Source: Stropharia rugosoannulata
Lineage: Eukaryota > Basidiomycota > Agaricomycetes > Agaricales > Strophariaceae
Reading direction: 5' to 3'
Assembly (NCBI GenBank): GCA_028532985.1
Contig: JANCIK010000003.1
Location: forward strand, 3,420,001-3,484,000
Length of the DNA stretch: 64,000 nucleotides
The position numbers and the translations under genes are program-made. This document shows, piece by piece, positions 37,541 to 49,242 of this stretch. Under the pieces are notes generated by a model, which did not search any database, had not been told where the DNA came from, and saw only the letters and a program-made list of their open reading frames with translations. Position 1 is the stretch's first letter; each line of letters starts with the position of its first letter.

Positions 37541-38737
37541 ATGTCTGTCACCGCCGTCATTGCTTCCATCGAGCAAATTATTGGGCTCATTGAGACAGTG
37601 CTCGCCATTGTGGATCTTGTAGCGGGCAATGCATCTACCGTTATCACCATCCAGGACCTTGAAGCTGTCGTTCGTGGGGAAAACGCTCGCTTCTTCACAA
37701 CTATCGCATTCTCCGACATCCAAACAATTCGGAACCAATTCTACAACAATTGGCTCCCGTCAATCACCAACATAAACCGGGAAATCACTGCAGACGATAT
37801 AAACCTACCTACTGGGATCCTCTTTCACATATTTCCGGCCCTCCTCAATGCCAGAAATTCCCTTGCGTTCATCTTCAATAGACTCCGAGATGTGTTCGAT
37901 GCGTACTCCGTTGACCTACACCCAGACGAGGTCATGCGCGGCATCTTCGCATTCATGCACGGTTTTGGCATGCTCTTCCACATCCACGCCGTGTACGCAG
38001 AGCTGCGCCGCATCCAGATTGGCGCGAGCACTCTGGACGACCCGCGCCTCATAACGGACACGCGCTCGGTCATCCAGTTCACCGTTGATGCCGTTGACGC
38101 CATCGGCGGGCTCGCCAACATCACCCTGTTTGTGCGCAGACTGCTCTTGGTGGGCGAGGTGCACCGCCCATTCCTCCAGAGCTATCAGTGGAGGGACCAC
38201 TACACGCCCCTACGATTTACCGCCCCAGAGACGGTGTTGAATGACAGTGGTACGGCAAGCAGTGGGTCTGGATCTTACGCTAGCGTTGCTGCGGTGTCGC
38301 GCGAGGCGAGGATACAGGGGGTGGGTGAGAGGATTAGAGAGGTGGCTACTAGGCCTGCAAATCAGGTTAGAGGGGAGTTTACTGACCTACAAGCCTCCAT
38401 GCGCGAAAGGGAGCGAAGACAGGGAGGCGCGCCTGTCGTAATAAATCCTACACCACGGGGTAGGGTCCCCTTGCCCCCTGCATCGGAGCTGAAAGGCGGA
38501 GACGAGAGTGGGGAGCAAGTGGGCAGTGGTTCTACGGTTCCCTTGCAGGACTTGCAGGAAACTCCTCCTGAAGTGCCCGTCACAGAAGAACTTGCTGGCG
38601 GTAATCAGAAGGAGGCTGTACCAGCGGTGGATGCAGCAGGGAACGAGGTACTGGAGCCTGCATTTTTTGATGTCACCACTGTTCCTGTAGGGGCGGAGGA
38701 ATTTGTTTCGTTTTCCAGAGCGCTTCTGTCCGCCTAG
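37541..38737 (+). CDS. intronless hypothetical protein, 398 residues
   Basis: Single open frame from ATG at 37541 (MSVTAVIASIEQIIGLIETV) to TAG at 38737. The first 210 residues are predicted helical and partly amphipathic: an N-terminal helix, a block FSDIQTIRNQFYNNWLPSI, and FAFMHGFGMLFHIHAVYAEL, which is hydrophobic enough to be buried or membrane-facing; GLANITLFVRRLLL follows. The second half is low-complexity and polar (SASGSGSYASV-like, then PPASELKGGDESGEQVGSG), ending EEFVSFSRALLSA. I do not recognise the family. Third positions are G/C-rich and the frame is long and clean, which supports a real gene. Lack of introns is unusual in this window and may suggest retroposition or a lineage-specific gene; that is inference. 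Confidence 0.65.
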   Translation: MSVTAVIASIEQIIGLIETVLAIVDLVAGNASTVITIQDLEAVVRGENARFFTTIAFSDIQTIRNQFYNNWLPSITNINREITADDINLPTGILFHIFPALLNARNSLAFIFNRLRDVFDAYSVDLHPDEVMRGIFAFMHGFGMLFHIHAVYAELRRIQIGASTLDDPRLITDTRSVIQFTVDAVDAIGGLANITLFVRRLLLVGEVHRPFLQSYQWRDHYTPLRFTAPETVLNDSGTASSGSGSYASVAAVSREARIQGVGERIREVATRPANQVRGEFTDLQASMRERERRQGGAPVVINPTPRGRVPLPPASELKGGDESGEQVGSGSTVPLQDLQETPPEVPVTEELAGGNQKEAVPAVDAAGNEVLEPAFFDVTTVPVGAEEFVSFSRALLSA

Positions 38738-41700
38738 TACGGTGATGGAGGGCGATGTATGCACTGGGTAAAGGGCGCCTATTAGCTCACGAAGACCCTC
38801 GACTTTCACAATGTATTCCTAGTCTGTCATAGTGGTGTAAATTTGTTGTTTCCCTAAGGGTCTGATTAGGCCCCGTGAGTCGGATATGAAATCAACATCA
38901 TCGTCATTGTTGGAATGCATAGTGTAGTCCAGATGAGTGATACAGTGGCCAGGTAGGGTAGGCCGTCAAGTCCCATTTCATGTCTCCCATTTCATACGTC
39001 TGTGTAGAGTATAGGGACTTCATATAATGCTCATTACCGTCATATTAATGAGAGCAAATGCACATGAAAAAAAGTGCAGTCCAAAGATACTCTGGAGGCA
39101 GTACATGCCACTGCCAAGCCATTAAAGTAATGTAAGCACTACTCGAGGAAGTGCAATACATGCTGAAAGTTGAATGAATTGATTCTTGCCAACGAATAAA
39201 CTGGCGTTGACGATAGGACTTCGTCGCTGACGGCGAAATATTTTGTATAGCCTCCGCTCAACGTGACCCTATCGCAGTCTTTTTTGAGGAGTGCACACAT
39301 GCAACCTTTTTCATTGAAGTGGATCCAATAATGCGAGTGCTGGCCACATGATAGTAACAAAAAGGCAGGAGTGCTCTGTTCTGCAAGCAGAATTCGGTGG
39401 TCTCATTTTACCGCTGTCAAAATTTGACCTGCACAACGGTACAGCATGTTTATGATGTAAATTATGCTTGAGTAAAAGGTCCGTAGCTCTAGGCGAAGAA
39501 CGACTTACAGAGCTGACCTTCCTAATCAGTCGTCTTCGTTTCCACATCCACTTTCAATTAATATATCCCCCGAATATTCCCAACCTAGTGTAAAAGCTTA
39601 TAATCTGAAGGGATAATCGATCTACCAAGGTCCTCTGGACGCCTCGTTGTATGTACATCTGTCGTAAGATTCGGTCGGTTACCTTTATGTAGTGTGTAAT
39701 GGAACACACCCTTGGAACACGGACACGGTCAAAAGAATGCAGCGCTTCTGTTATGGGACATTGTCATGCTTATTTCTGCGAAGGTGTGTTGAATTGTAGA
39801 CTGGAATTTACCGGTTGCTGTCCCCCCGACGGGAACGATATGTTTTATAAAGCCTGTTCATTATCAACTTCACCGTCGGCCCTGAGAACATTTCAGTGGT
39901 AGGTAGGTCGACGTATCTCCTCTCAGAAAAATCCATATAGTCCAGCGTCCACTCACCCCCGCCCAATCCGTGGCTTTGCATTCACCGCACAGGCCTTGCT
40001 CGGGATAGATATAAGTATTTACAGCCATGATCTGCACATACATAGTACGACATCTGAAACAATTTAATTTTTTGCTGGCAGGGCCCTCAATAGGCCTTCA
40101 CGGAGGCCAAACTGCTGGGAACTACTATATTAATATCTCTCTCCAACACTGCAGTGATACTCCAAACAATAGCAGTTTAAAATGATTGAGACTATGTCAT
40201 TGACAGTCCCAGCATCTTTTGACATCCCTCAAACCCTTCTGGGTTCCTTTTCCAGTGTGCTGTACTTTGTCCAGGACGTACTCAGCTGATTTTTAGAGCT
40301 GCAAAAATGTACGCAGTAGCTAGTGGCATGACAACAATGGAGCGATGGGAGATTGGAGCTATGATCCGGAAATACGTCTGTCAGTTCTTACTAGTGGGGC
40401 CTTCAATGTTGCGAAGACCCGTCCAGGCAAACCATTTATCGCTGCGCATACCTATTCGCAGGTACAGGTATCATGATCTAGAGAGAAAGGGGACTGCTAT
40501 AATTACACCAGCGCGCGACAAGGTACCGATAATGAGGCTTCTTTTCTGCCAGATTCATTCCTGTGTCGCCTTAAATTCCCAAGCTGATAGCAAATAGTAT
40601 GGTATGCGACCGATCGACACATCGTTATTGAAGGGCACAGTGTGGGTCTAAATTAAGCTTTCTGTCAGTGCTACATCCTTGTCCCACTCAATAGCAGTAT
40701 TTTCCGAGGTTTGAGAGCTCGCAGATAACACACAGCAGCATTTCAGAATGTCGGGGAACACTTCTTTGAGTGGATTGCGCCATCTTTTGAAACTGACGCG
40801 CTCAAAGCCGCAAGTCCGTCACGGTCGCCAAGGAGCTGACCAACCTGTAGTGACTATGATTTACGGCAATACCGAATTAGGGGAACGTGTTTGAGTGTTT
40901 GCTAGTTATTCCACATGGCATGGACATACGATCATCAAGGTCCAGCAGTCCCACAGAAGTCAACGGGCTCTAGTGCTGGTATCATATGGCCATATGCAGA
41001 TATACCTCAGGTCCTTTGAGAGATTTGCGGACTTCTTGAGAGCGAGAGCTTCACCCTGCGGATGCACTGCAGATCCCGTGACGGGGCTGCATCTCGACAC
41101 AGAATTAATCTCCACGGAACTTGAAGTGAGCCAGGATCTGATGATACAGTGCCCCCATACTTTTCGGCCAGCTTTAGAAATCTGCCAAGGTATTTCGCAA
41201 GTGGGACGGCACGTCCTTGTCAAAGCCTGAGAAGAACACGTAAATAATCTCCTGAGAAAGGAAGACGGCACAGCTGAGAGGATCTTGCATTTTTCATCTG
41301 CATGAAACCTCGGCGAGAGAAGCTGGAAGAAATTCGTAGTTGATAGAAGCGCGGACTACCAAAATTCACGATGCTGCCCGGGATTGTGTTCTATACGGAG
41401 CATATCCATTGAATTGCTATATTAGGTGGCGGAGTTTCCGTTTTTGGAATTCCCGATAAAGTTGCGATTAGATTACGGTGGTTAGACTTGACTTAGGTTA
41501 CATCGTACGTATGCTGCAGTGCACGGTAATGACGTCCTTACAGGCTCTCTAGCCGACTACTGCGCCCGTTAATATGTTTAGAGAGTTGGCGTCGCCAATA
41601 GGAATCCATGCCACCTACTTACTGCACAGCACAGCCCAAAAGCGGCTCTTACCATATCGTCATGAAATGCACCAGAAAGTGGTGTACTGTCTGCCTTTTC

Positions 41701-41800
41701 TCTGAGTAATTAACACCGACAATTTAATACTGACAAACAATAAATACGTACGAAGGAAGCTCTGGTCCTGTAAGCCTAGGTACTGGGTACCGATGGAGAT
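38738..41800. other. gene-free stretch with possible decayed coding
   Basis: About 3 kb without a supportable gene. Some minus-strand frames look protein-like over short spans (39139-39360, with SGGYTKYFAVSDEVLSS; and about 41040-41230, with LAKYLGRFLKLAEKYGG), but stops and frame changes surround them. They may be remnants of genes; I cannot name a source. Confidence 0.3.
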
Positions 41801-42472
41801 GGAGAACGTCCGTACAGACCCTGTATGTATATATCCTTATTGACCACCGGTACTGACCGCCGATGTATAGTCCCACTTGTCGAGCCACAGCGCACATTCA
41901 TTCGCCGCGTCGCTGAGTTGCAGAGCGCGATTCTATTACCTCAAGCCGTCCGCATTGAATACCAAGCTCCGCGCACCCGTCCATATTCGCACACACAAGC
42001 GAGAGCACAGCGCCACCAGTCAGTGCAGAAACAATGGGAGAAGCGCGAGGCTGGGCTCCTATAATTAAATTGCGGCGCAGTCGAGGTGGGCACTGGGCTG
42101 AGGTCGCGTCTGTCCTCAGGCTCATCGGGCCTGGTCCCGGTCCCGTAAGCAGGGTCAGCGCGAGCGCGAGAGTAGGCGTTACCTAACGCGCGAAAATACG
42201 CATTGAGCACCGCCCGGTGCGTCCCCACGATGTGTATCACTGGTGCTCCGGCCCTGCGCCGTTGAGCGCTTGGGTGTCCCAATACATACATACCGCCCTG
42301 CCCAGACCCGCGCGCGCCCTGATAACGGTGCGTGTGTACATACTGACTGCCCCGGGACGCCACCGCGACAGGCATCCTATCATGATCGGTGACGACATCG
42401 AAGCCGGGCGTCGTCGTCTCTAAAGGCTAACCTTGTTTGTCCGCGTGTGTATGCAAGCCCGTGGTGTGGTAT

Positions 42473-42500
42473 GGGTGGGTGGGTGGGTGGGTGGGTGGGT
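42473..42500 (+). repeat. (GGGT)7 tetranucleotide array
   Basis: Seven uninterrupted GGGT units, then GAGTGAGTG. Seven consecutive G3 runs separated by a single T form a textbook G-quadruplex-capable strand. Confidence 0.95.
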
Positions 42501-44013
42501 GAGTGAGTGCCCGGGCGGACGGGTGGACAGACGGGGGAATGAATGGCTGAGACACCGTTTGGGACGGTGCTGCGGAGGCTTTTGTCGCCGTGGAGCCATT
42601 TCCCGTCACCGTTTTGCCGGTGTCAGTGTGGTGGCAATGGCAATCGCGAGACGCCGCGACGTAAAGGTAATCGCGGGTCGTCGCGCCGCTTAGGGCTTAT
42701 TGGCCCCGAGGGCGGGGGGGCCGCGCCGCTATCACCCCAGCGGGCGCTCGGGGGATCAAAATGAGTTGTGATGGTATAGATTATGGGCGCCTGTTGATTT
42801 CAGGCCCAGACGGGGCTAACTTGATGACGGAGCGGGCCCAACATGGACCTCCCCCGCGATCAACAGCAGCCGGCATACGGGGCACCGCCGACGGGGTATG
42901 CCATGCCATGCCGCAGACGCACATACATACATACCCCCAATCATCCAGATCGTCTCCCGTGGACTATCTTTACTCCGTTCAATACACTTTGTATTGCTCG
43001 GATACAGTAGTCCGTATGTGTGTATGTACTGGGTAAGCGACGCGATGACAGACAGATATGGACGTGGTCCAGCTGTGTCTACTTATGCAACGCCCCCTGC
43101 TGTGCAGTGCACACCCGTCGCAGCTCTCCACCACCACTGCAACTCTATTCACTCGGTGCGCGGCTATATTCAGCACATAACCCAACCCAACCCACAGCCC
43201 CGCTATTCCAGTAATAACCTCGCCCGCCCGGGACCAGTTGGCAGGCAGGCACACTGGTCGCGTTGCCAGTGCCGTTCATTCTACTTGCTCAAACGGGAAG
43301 CTTAGGCAGACCCAGCCACGAGGCCGGCGTGCACCTGCTGCATGCATGCAGTCCGCCGGCGCGTCCCGGTGTACCTCCTCGTCTATATCCGGCATGGGAC
43401 GTCCACCGGGCCAGGATACGCCTCCCCTCCTGCTCGATACGTGCGCCTGCGACCAGCGCCCCGTCCTACGCCCCTCCTCGGACAGACCGTGACAGACTGC
43501 CATGCACGGTCTGTCACGGGCCTTGAGCTTGACTCCGCATCGGACAGCGGCGCTAGTACTGTCACCCGTGTGCGGTGTACACCCAAGCCTGCCTGTATCA
43601 GCGGGTATTTATAGCGCCCAGGTGCGCGTCGCTGTACCTTTTTTTACTATCAGGTCCGCCGTGGGCTCTGCTTCTCGGCGGGACGGTACAGGCGCGCGCG
43701 CGCAGCAATGCTGGATACCATCAACGTAAAAGGTCTTTGCCTATAACCTCTGTGTGAACGCACTGTTGGGTGGGTGGGTCGGCGGGCGAGGCGAGTCTAT
43801 TCGTATTAATCATTTCTATTCCTGTTTATACGGTTCTTCCCCGTTTCTCGGGCGTCACACCGATATCTACTACGCGAGTACGAGGCGTCAGCCACGTACG
43901 GTCCGAGTCAGCCAGTCTCCCTTCTCCCTTAATAATTTTTTTTCTGGTATCAGTAATCAGTGCCACAGGCCGCAATGCTAATATTGCCTTTTTTCTTTTC
44001 TATAGTCGCTCGC

Positions 44014-44045
44014 TATCTCTTTATCTCTATCTCTATCTCTATCTC
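44014..44045 (+). repeat. (ATCTCT)n hexanucleotide array
   Basis: About five units of ATCTCT with one imperfect unit at the start. On the other strand it gives a false Arg-Asp or Ile-Glu dipeptide frame. Confidence 0.85.
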
Positions 44046-44169
44046 GCCTGACAGCGCGCGTCCGAGGTGGCCCTGCCAGCGGCTGGTATGGTCGAGCGGC
44101 GTACGCGTAGGGCGCGATGTGATCCTTGCCCAGCCCATTCCAACCCCGCGCACGCTGTGCTCCATGATG

Positions 44170-44187
44170 TAGTAGTAGTAGTAGTAT
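44170..44187 (+). repeat. (TAG)6 trinucleotide array
   Basis: Six TAG/AGT units in an otherwise GC-rich context. Confidence 0.85.
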
Positions 44188-44404
44188 CGCGCATGCGGCG
44201 TTCTCGGCTCTGTCACCGGTCACCCGCCAGTGAGTGCTTGCGCTGATATTGCTAAAACGGAAAAGGCATCAGGCTGCGGCGCGGCGGCGGGACCCTATAA
44301 ATATACCTTTGTCCAGAGTGATCGGGCGCCTCCCTCCCACCCCCCGATCGTGGTCCGTGAATTGAACATTGAACATTGAGTGATGACGATGGTATACATG
44401 AGTT

Positions 44405-44421
44405 ATGTATGTATGTATGTA
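44405..44421 (+). repeat. (GTAT)4 array
   Basis: About four GTAT units immediately downstream of a short AT-rich block. Confidence 0.8.
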
Positions 44422-44511
44422 CCATCATATGGAAATAGAGTATACGATGGTCTACTATACTTTTCTTTACTCAACTCATCTCAACTCATTGAACTCAACT
44501 TAGCTCTATTC

Positions 44512-44531
44512 TATTCTATTCTATTCTACTA
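44512..44531 (+). repeat. (CTATT)4 pentanucleotide array
   Basis: About four CTATT units following a cluster of CAACTCAT-type repeats (44470-44500). Confidence 0.8.
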
Positions 44532-45264
44532 TTCTCTTCTGCCTGGCTAAGCGCTATGGGGTAAAAACCCAGGGAAGGGAAGGGTCCAGGACACAGTACA
44601 GTACAGTCCGCTTTCGGGTACGGGTACGGGTTCGGTTCCAACGGGTTCGGGTTCGGTCCGTAGAAGGGTTGATGACGACATACATATAAATTATACAGGG
44701 AGATACTCTATACGTCCCTGGTCTGCGCACTGAGCAATTTGGAAATTAATGTACTAGGTGGTGGTAGTGCACCGCCATCGCATAGAGCGTAGCCGCCGTT
44801 CCGAATGAGCGCGTATACCACTTTTACTTTTATTTTTACTAATACTGCTACTGCTGAGTCTGAGTCTGCTACGGCTACGGCTACTGATGAGTTTGCGTGT
44901 GGGTCTGCGTGTGGGCATCCCAATCACCGGCTCCCCCAAAAAATAAATGGACAACCGTGATGCGAGGCGCGTGTCATAATAGTAATAGTAATAGCAATTA
45001 CAATTGCCCGTCGCGCTGTCGCTGACACTGAGTTAGTAACTTGTCGTCCGTCTTATTAATAAATTAGACGTGTAAGCCTTCAGGCAAGAGGGTACGCGCG
45101 TAGACGCATGCGCGGTATAAGAAAACCCACAGCGTGGCAAAGGTGCGACCGTCTGCAGTGGACCTACTGCAGCCCATATCATATTTCCGGTTGTGTGTGC
45201 GTAGGTACCGTGCGCGGTCGAGTTTAGGTTTGGGACAGCGTGTAAAGGGAAAGTAGGAAGGAAT

Positions 45265-45460
45265 TTGGATGTTATGGTTTGGATGTTATGGTTTATGGTT
45301 TATATTACAGCGGTTTACTGATTAATGTTATAGTTTGAATGATACGATTTAATATTATAGTTCATATTACAGTGGTTTATAGTTTGAACGTTATAGTTCG
45401 AATGTTGCATGTTGTTTAGGTTTGAATGTTATAGTTTAGATGTTATAGTTTAGATGTTAG
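45265..45460 (+). repeat. degenerate GTTATAGTTTAGAT-type array
   Basis: Roughly 200 bases of diverged 12-15-base units around TGTTATAGTTTGAATG/TTTAGATG. No TTAGGG telomere repeat is present. Confidence 0.7.
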
Positions 45461-46183
45461 AGCTAGGTTTAAGCTTAAGGTTCAAGTTCACGTTCAGTGG
45501 AGGATACGGTTATAGTTCAGGTTATAAACCTCTTCTGCGTCATCACTTCACTTCGCTTTACTCGCCCTCTCCCCCGCCTACGCCTGCGCTTACGCTCTCC
45601 GCCCCCGCACCGAGTTCTACTGCACCACAGAGTCTGATTCCTACCGCACCGAGGTCAGAGCAACGCGACACGGAGCCCGAAGAGCGACTCCTTGGAGGGT
45701 GGTCCAGGTGGTCCAGGTGGTGCGGTGCGATTGTGCATGCAAGCAGGCAGCGTAGCGTATTGAAGCAATGCAATAGAACTAACTCTTGAGCAGAGCAGAT
45801 AGAGGTGACAGCGGGACTTGGCGTGCGCTCCCTCCCGCGCTTATGTAGGCTTATGCGTACTATATACGCGAGGCGCGGGACGCGCAGGAGGTGCGAGGCG
45901 AGAGGTGCGAGGTGCGAGAAGTGAGAGGGGGCGGCAAGCAAGTTTGGCTTTTTCGATTTTTTCCAGCGTGAGGTATGAGGTATGACGCACCGTCTCGCGA
46001 TTTTCTCGAGCTTGAAGCTTGAAGCTTTGATCTAGGCTTAGGCTTGGGACAGGGCGGGTGTACTTACCTACGCGTGAAAAACGCTTGGAGAGCTTGAAAA
46101 CGACCGACCGCGGGACGCGATGGACGCGCGGGACGGGTCTGGCGCGTACGGAATGGGTGTGGTCTGTGTGCACTGCGCTGCAC

Positions 46184-46212
46184 GAGGTGCGGGAGGTGCG
46201 GGAGGTGCGGTG
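46184..46212 (+). repeat. (GAGGTGCGG)3 array
   Basis: Three 9-base GAGGTGCGG units and a partial one, within a wider purine-rich GGTGCGA-type stretch. Confidence 0.8.
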
Positions 46213-46766
46213 CAGGAAGGTGCGAGAGGTGTGCGGTATGCGATGCGAGACTTGGGGTGTTGCGCGACGTGCGGTGCAGGACCTGCGACGCGACAAAAGG
46301 CAGCGCGGGACGAGATGGAGATGGGATGCGATGGAAGCTGGGTATGCATTGCGAGAGGAGTGGTATATATGGGAGAGTTAGGCAAGAGACGCGCTGGACG
46401 CGATGCAGGCGACGCGGGGACGCGAGGATGCGATGGGATGCGCTCAGGAAGGGAAGAGACGCGGCGGACGCGAAGGGAGGAGTTCGTGAGACGCGGCGGT
46501 CCACGAGACGGGGAACCGGGAGGGGCAGGAAGGGAAGGGGGACCCTAAAAAATGGGGGTGTCTGGGTAGCAATAGGGCCCGGACGCGTGGGGGGTGGTTC
46601 GCCGCGGGGAGGGATAGAGACAGTAAAGAGACTTTGTGATCGGGGACCACGTCATTCCAACAGCCCACTTTCGCGGAGTGCAAATATCAGCGCGTCGAGA
46701 CCCTCCAGATCCGCGTTCTCAGATCCAGATCAGATCTCATCCACTCACCCCCGCCCGGCCCATACT

Positions 46767-46774
46767 TATATAAA
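46767..46774 (+). promoter_or_regulatory. TATA box of FKBP12
   Basis: TATATAAA lies 51-58 bases upstream of the FKBP12 ATG and is followed by a CT-rich leader (CGCTCCTCTCCTCCTC). Distance and sequence fit a canonical core promoter. Confidence 0.65.
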
Positions 46775-46824
46775 TCCCGCTCGCTCCTCTCCTCCTCATA
46801 CCATCCACTCATCCTCCTCTTGCA

Positions 46825-47946
46825 ATGGTGCGCTCCTCTCATCACCCCGCATGTGTCCGGCCCGCTAACTCTTCTGCAGGGCGTAACAGTGCAGACAATC
46901 ACCCCGGGCGACGGCGTCACGTTCCCCAAGAAGGGCGGTATGTCCTCCTTCACTACCTCACACCGATCCCCGCCGCTCACCCCGCATAGACAAGGTCACC
47001 ATCCACTACGTCGGCACTCTCATGGACGGCAAAAAGTTTGACTCGAGCCGCGACCGGTCCGTACCCCGCCTCCCCATTGTTGCACTCATCCCTCACCCTA
47101 CCTACCCACAGCGGCCAGCCGTTCCAGACTGAGATCGGTACAGGCAAGGTCATCAAGGGCTGGGACGAAGGTGCGTAGCCCTCTCCGAGCGGGTTACTGA
47201 CTGACTGACACGCACATAGGCGTCCTCCAACTCTCGCTCGGACAAAAGGCACTGCTCACCGCATCGCCCGATTTCGTGAGTCTCCATTTCCTTTGCTTCT
47301 TTGCTCTTGCTTCTTGCTTCTTGCACACCGTCCACCGTCCACGACGCGTTCGTTCCCTATGCATGCATGCATGTATGGTCCACCGCTTCCCGCGTCCGCG
47401 TCCCTGCATCGCTTCGCCTGCGCCCTTTCTCCTCGTGCCGACGTGCCCCCTCCTGCACCCTCCCGCGTGACGCCCGCCGCGCCCCGCGAGATGCGCTTGG
47501 GCTTGGCAGCGCACTTCGGTTCGCATCGCATCGCATCGCATCGCGCATTGTTCGTCGTCGTGCTTCTTTCATCTTCGCATCTTTGCATCTTCATTGCCAT
47601 AACCTCCGCGCACGCATGCGCACCCTTTTTTTTTTCGTCCCCTCTTTTTCTTTTCCCGGAGCCTAGCGTGACGCGTGGATGTATGCGCGATTTTGTTCCT
47701 CTCGAGTCGTGCCCACCCGCGTTTTGTCTCTGCGTACCGCGTTGCGTTGCACACCAACTTGGTTACCCGCGGTCCTCACATTCTATTCATACTCGTACTC
47801 CTAATCTAACCATAAATTTAACTTAATACTTAACCCAACACTAACACGTTAAATAACAACAGGCATACGGTGGCCGCGGCTTCCCGCCTACGATCCCCCC
47901 CAACTCGACGCTCAAGTTCGAGGTCGAGCTGCTGAGGATCAACTAG
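46825..47946 (+). CDS. FPR1: FKBP12-type peptidyl-prolyl isomerase
   Basis: Cytosolic and nuclear proline isomerase, the binding protein for FK506 and rapamycin. Six exons fit exactly: 46825-46827 (ATG alone), 46880-46937, 46990-47056, 47112-47170, 47220-47275 and 47863-47946, giving 108 residues, the usual length. Sequence blocks: [80 protein letters not shown] and [19 protein letters not shown]. Ligand-pocket residues Tyr (IHYVG), Asp (FDSS), Phe, Val-Ile (KVIKGW), Trp and Tyr (FAYG) are all present, so rapamycin binding is expected. The position after the pocket loop reads PDF where PDY is common. The last intron, 587 bp, is about ten times the local norm and is full of low-complexity DNA. 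It is the only solid gene in the microsatellite island. Confidence 0.97.
47276..47862 (+). other. unusually long last intron of FKBP12
   Basis: 587 bp from GTGAGT to AACAG, compared with about 50 bp for the other introns of this gene. It contains a (GCATC) and (CATCG) cluster near 47523-47545, CT-rich tracts and T9 runs, as in the surrounding island. Confidence 0.85.
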
Positions 47947-48499
47947 ACCGCCCCTCGTCCCTCCCGCGAAAAACTGCGAGGACTCGCGATTCACTCGTGC
48001 CTCCACTCCCATGCATCCCCCTTCCCAATCCAAAGAATCACCACCTCTACCCACCCGCACACCAAACACAGAAGACCACCCACTCCCGACGCGACTCTAC
48101 GCCCAAAAATCACCCCCCACCTCCCGCTTGCACGCACGCACGCTCTAAAGTGCATATGTATCCGCGCCCCCCCGTCATACAAATATTATACCCGCCCCAA
48201 AGCCCACAGCTTAGAGCTCACGAACGACTTGAAATCGACAAGCAGATAGAGGGTTGGGTTGTGTTGATTGGGTTGGGTTGTGTTGAGTTTATCGTACGCC
48301 ATTTTCTACTGTCCTCTCCTCCCCCTCCCGCGCATCCCTTCACACTCCCCCTCCCCGCCTCCGCGTTCCACGCACGGCGCTCCGCATCGCGTCGCGCGAG
48401 TCACAGCGCTGGTCCTCGTCCTAGATCTCACCACATACACGCTTTGCTTCACCTTCACCTTCCCCGGCCCGGCCCTGTCCTCGTCCCTGTCCCCGTCCC

Positions 48500-48660
48500 C
48501 GTCATCGTCATTGTTATGGTATCGAGCCAAGTCATCGTCATCGTCGTCCCCGTCGTCATCGTATCGCATCGAGTCAAGTCATCGTATCGAGTCAAGTTAT
48601 CGTGTCGAACCGCATCGAGTCAAGTCAAGTCGTCGTGTCGTACCGAGTCAAGTCTCTCCC
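48500..48660 (+). repeat. imperfect TCGTCA / GAGTCAAG repeats
   Basis: Interleaved units CATCGTC, CCCGTC and ATCGAGTCAAGTC, each repeated three or more times with variation. Confidence 0.7.
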
Positions 48661-48849
48661 TCCCTCCCCGTATCGCCGCGTATCGCTATCGTTATCGTCC
48701 CGCAACCGGAAGCGCCGTGTTGGCACCGTGAAAGCGGCGCGGCGCGTCTTACAGCGCGTACTTATCCTTTTCTCGTACCGCTCGTACCGCTCGTATCTCA
48801 GCCATCGTGCCGCTCGTATCTCGTCCATCGTATCTCACGTATCGTATCG

Positions 48850-48921
48850 CAACACTCGCACCACTCGCAACACTCGCACCACTCGCAACACTCGCACCAC
48901 TCGCAACACTCGCACCACTCG
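48850..48921 (+). repeat. 18-bp minisatellite, four perfect units
   Basis: Four exact tandem copies of CAACACTCGCACCACTCG, themselves built from two 9-base half units. No mismatch between units suggests recent expansion. Confidence 0.95.
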
Positions 48922-49099
48922 CTTCGCGTCCAGTATTTTTCACCTATCCTCTGCTTGCTAGCTTGGGCAGGGCGGCGTCTTCGTGGGTGCGCGTAGGCTG
49001 GCCGCCCGTGTTTTATGTTTTATGTTTCGATTTTTTGTTTCGAGTTTTTTGTTTGTTTGTTTGTTTCTTACTATTCCCCACTTATATATGTATGTCGGG

Positions 49100-49210
49100 T
49101 TTGGTCATTTCCGCTCTGTTCTCTTCTTACTTTTCCGTTGTTCCCTTCTTACTTTTCCGCTGTTCCCTTACCTTTCTGCTGTTCTCTTCTTACCTTTCCG
49201 CTATCACTAG
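49100..49210 (+). repeat. imperfect 25-28-bp pyrimidine array
   Basis: Units of the form TTCTTACTTTTCCGCTGTTC repeat about four times with small changes and deletions. Confidence 0.75.
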
Positions 49211-49242
49211 CATGTTACTGTCCAGTGTTCACTTTTCGTCGC

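Larger units (their letters stand above)
41801..46766. repeat. CpG- and microsatellite-rich island, left part
   Basis: About 5 kb that differs from the rest of the window: high CpG, long runs of short tandem repeats in varied motifs, and many overlapping open frames on both strands with extreme Arg/Pro/Ser composition and no domain. Individual arrays are listed separately. No gene is supportable. Confidence 0.6.

Noticed and set aside
45265..45460. Telomere-like repeats
   Set aside because: Units are diverged GTTATAGTTTAGAT-type, not TTAGGG, and unique genes lie on both sides.
46064..46868. Long overlapping frames up to 203 codons on both strands
   Set aside because: Extreme Arg/Gly/Ser/Pro bias comes from CpG-rich tandem repeats; frames overlap on both strands and none has a domain.
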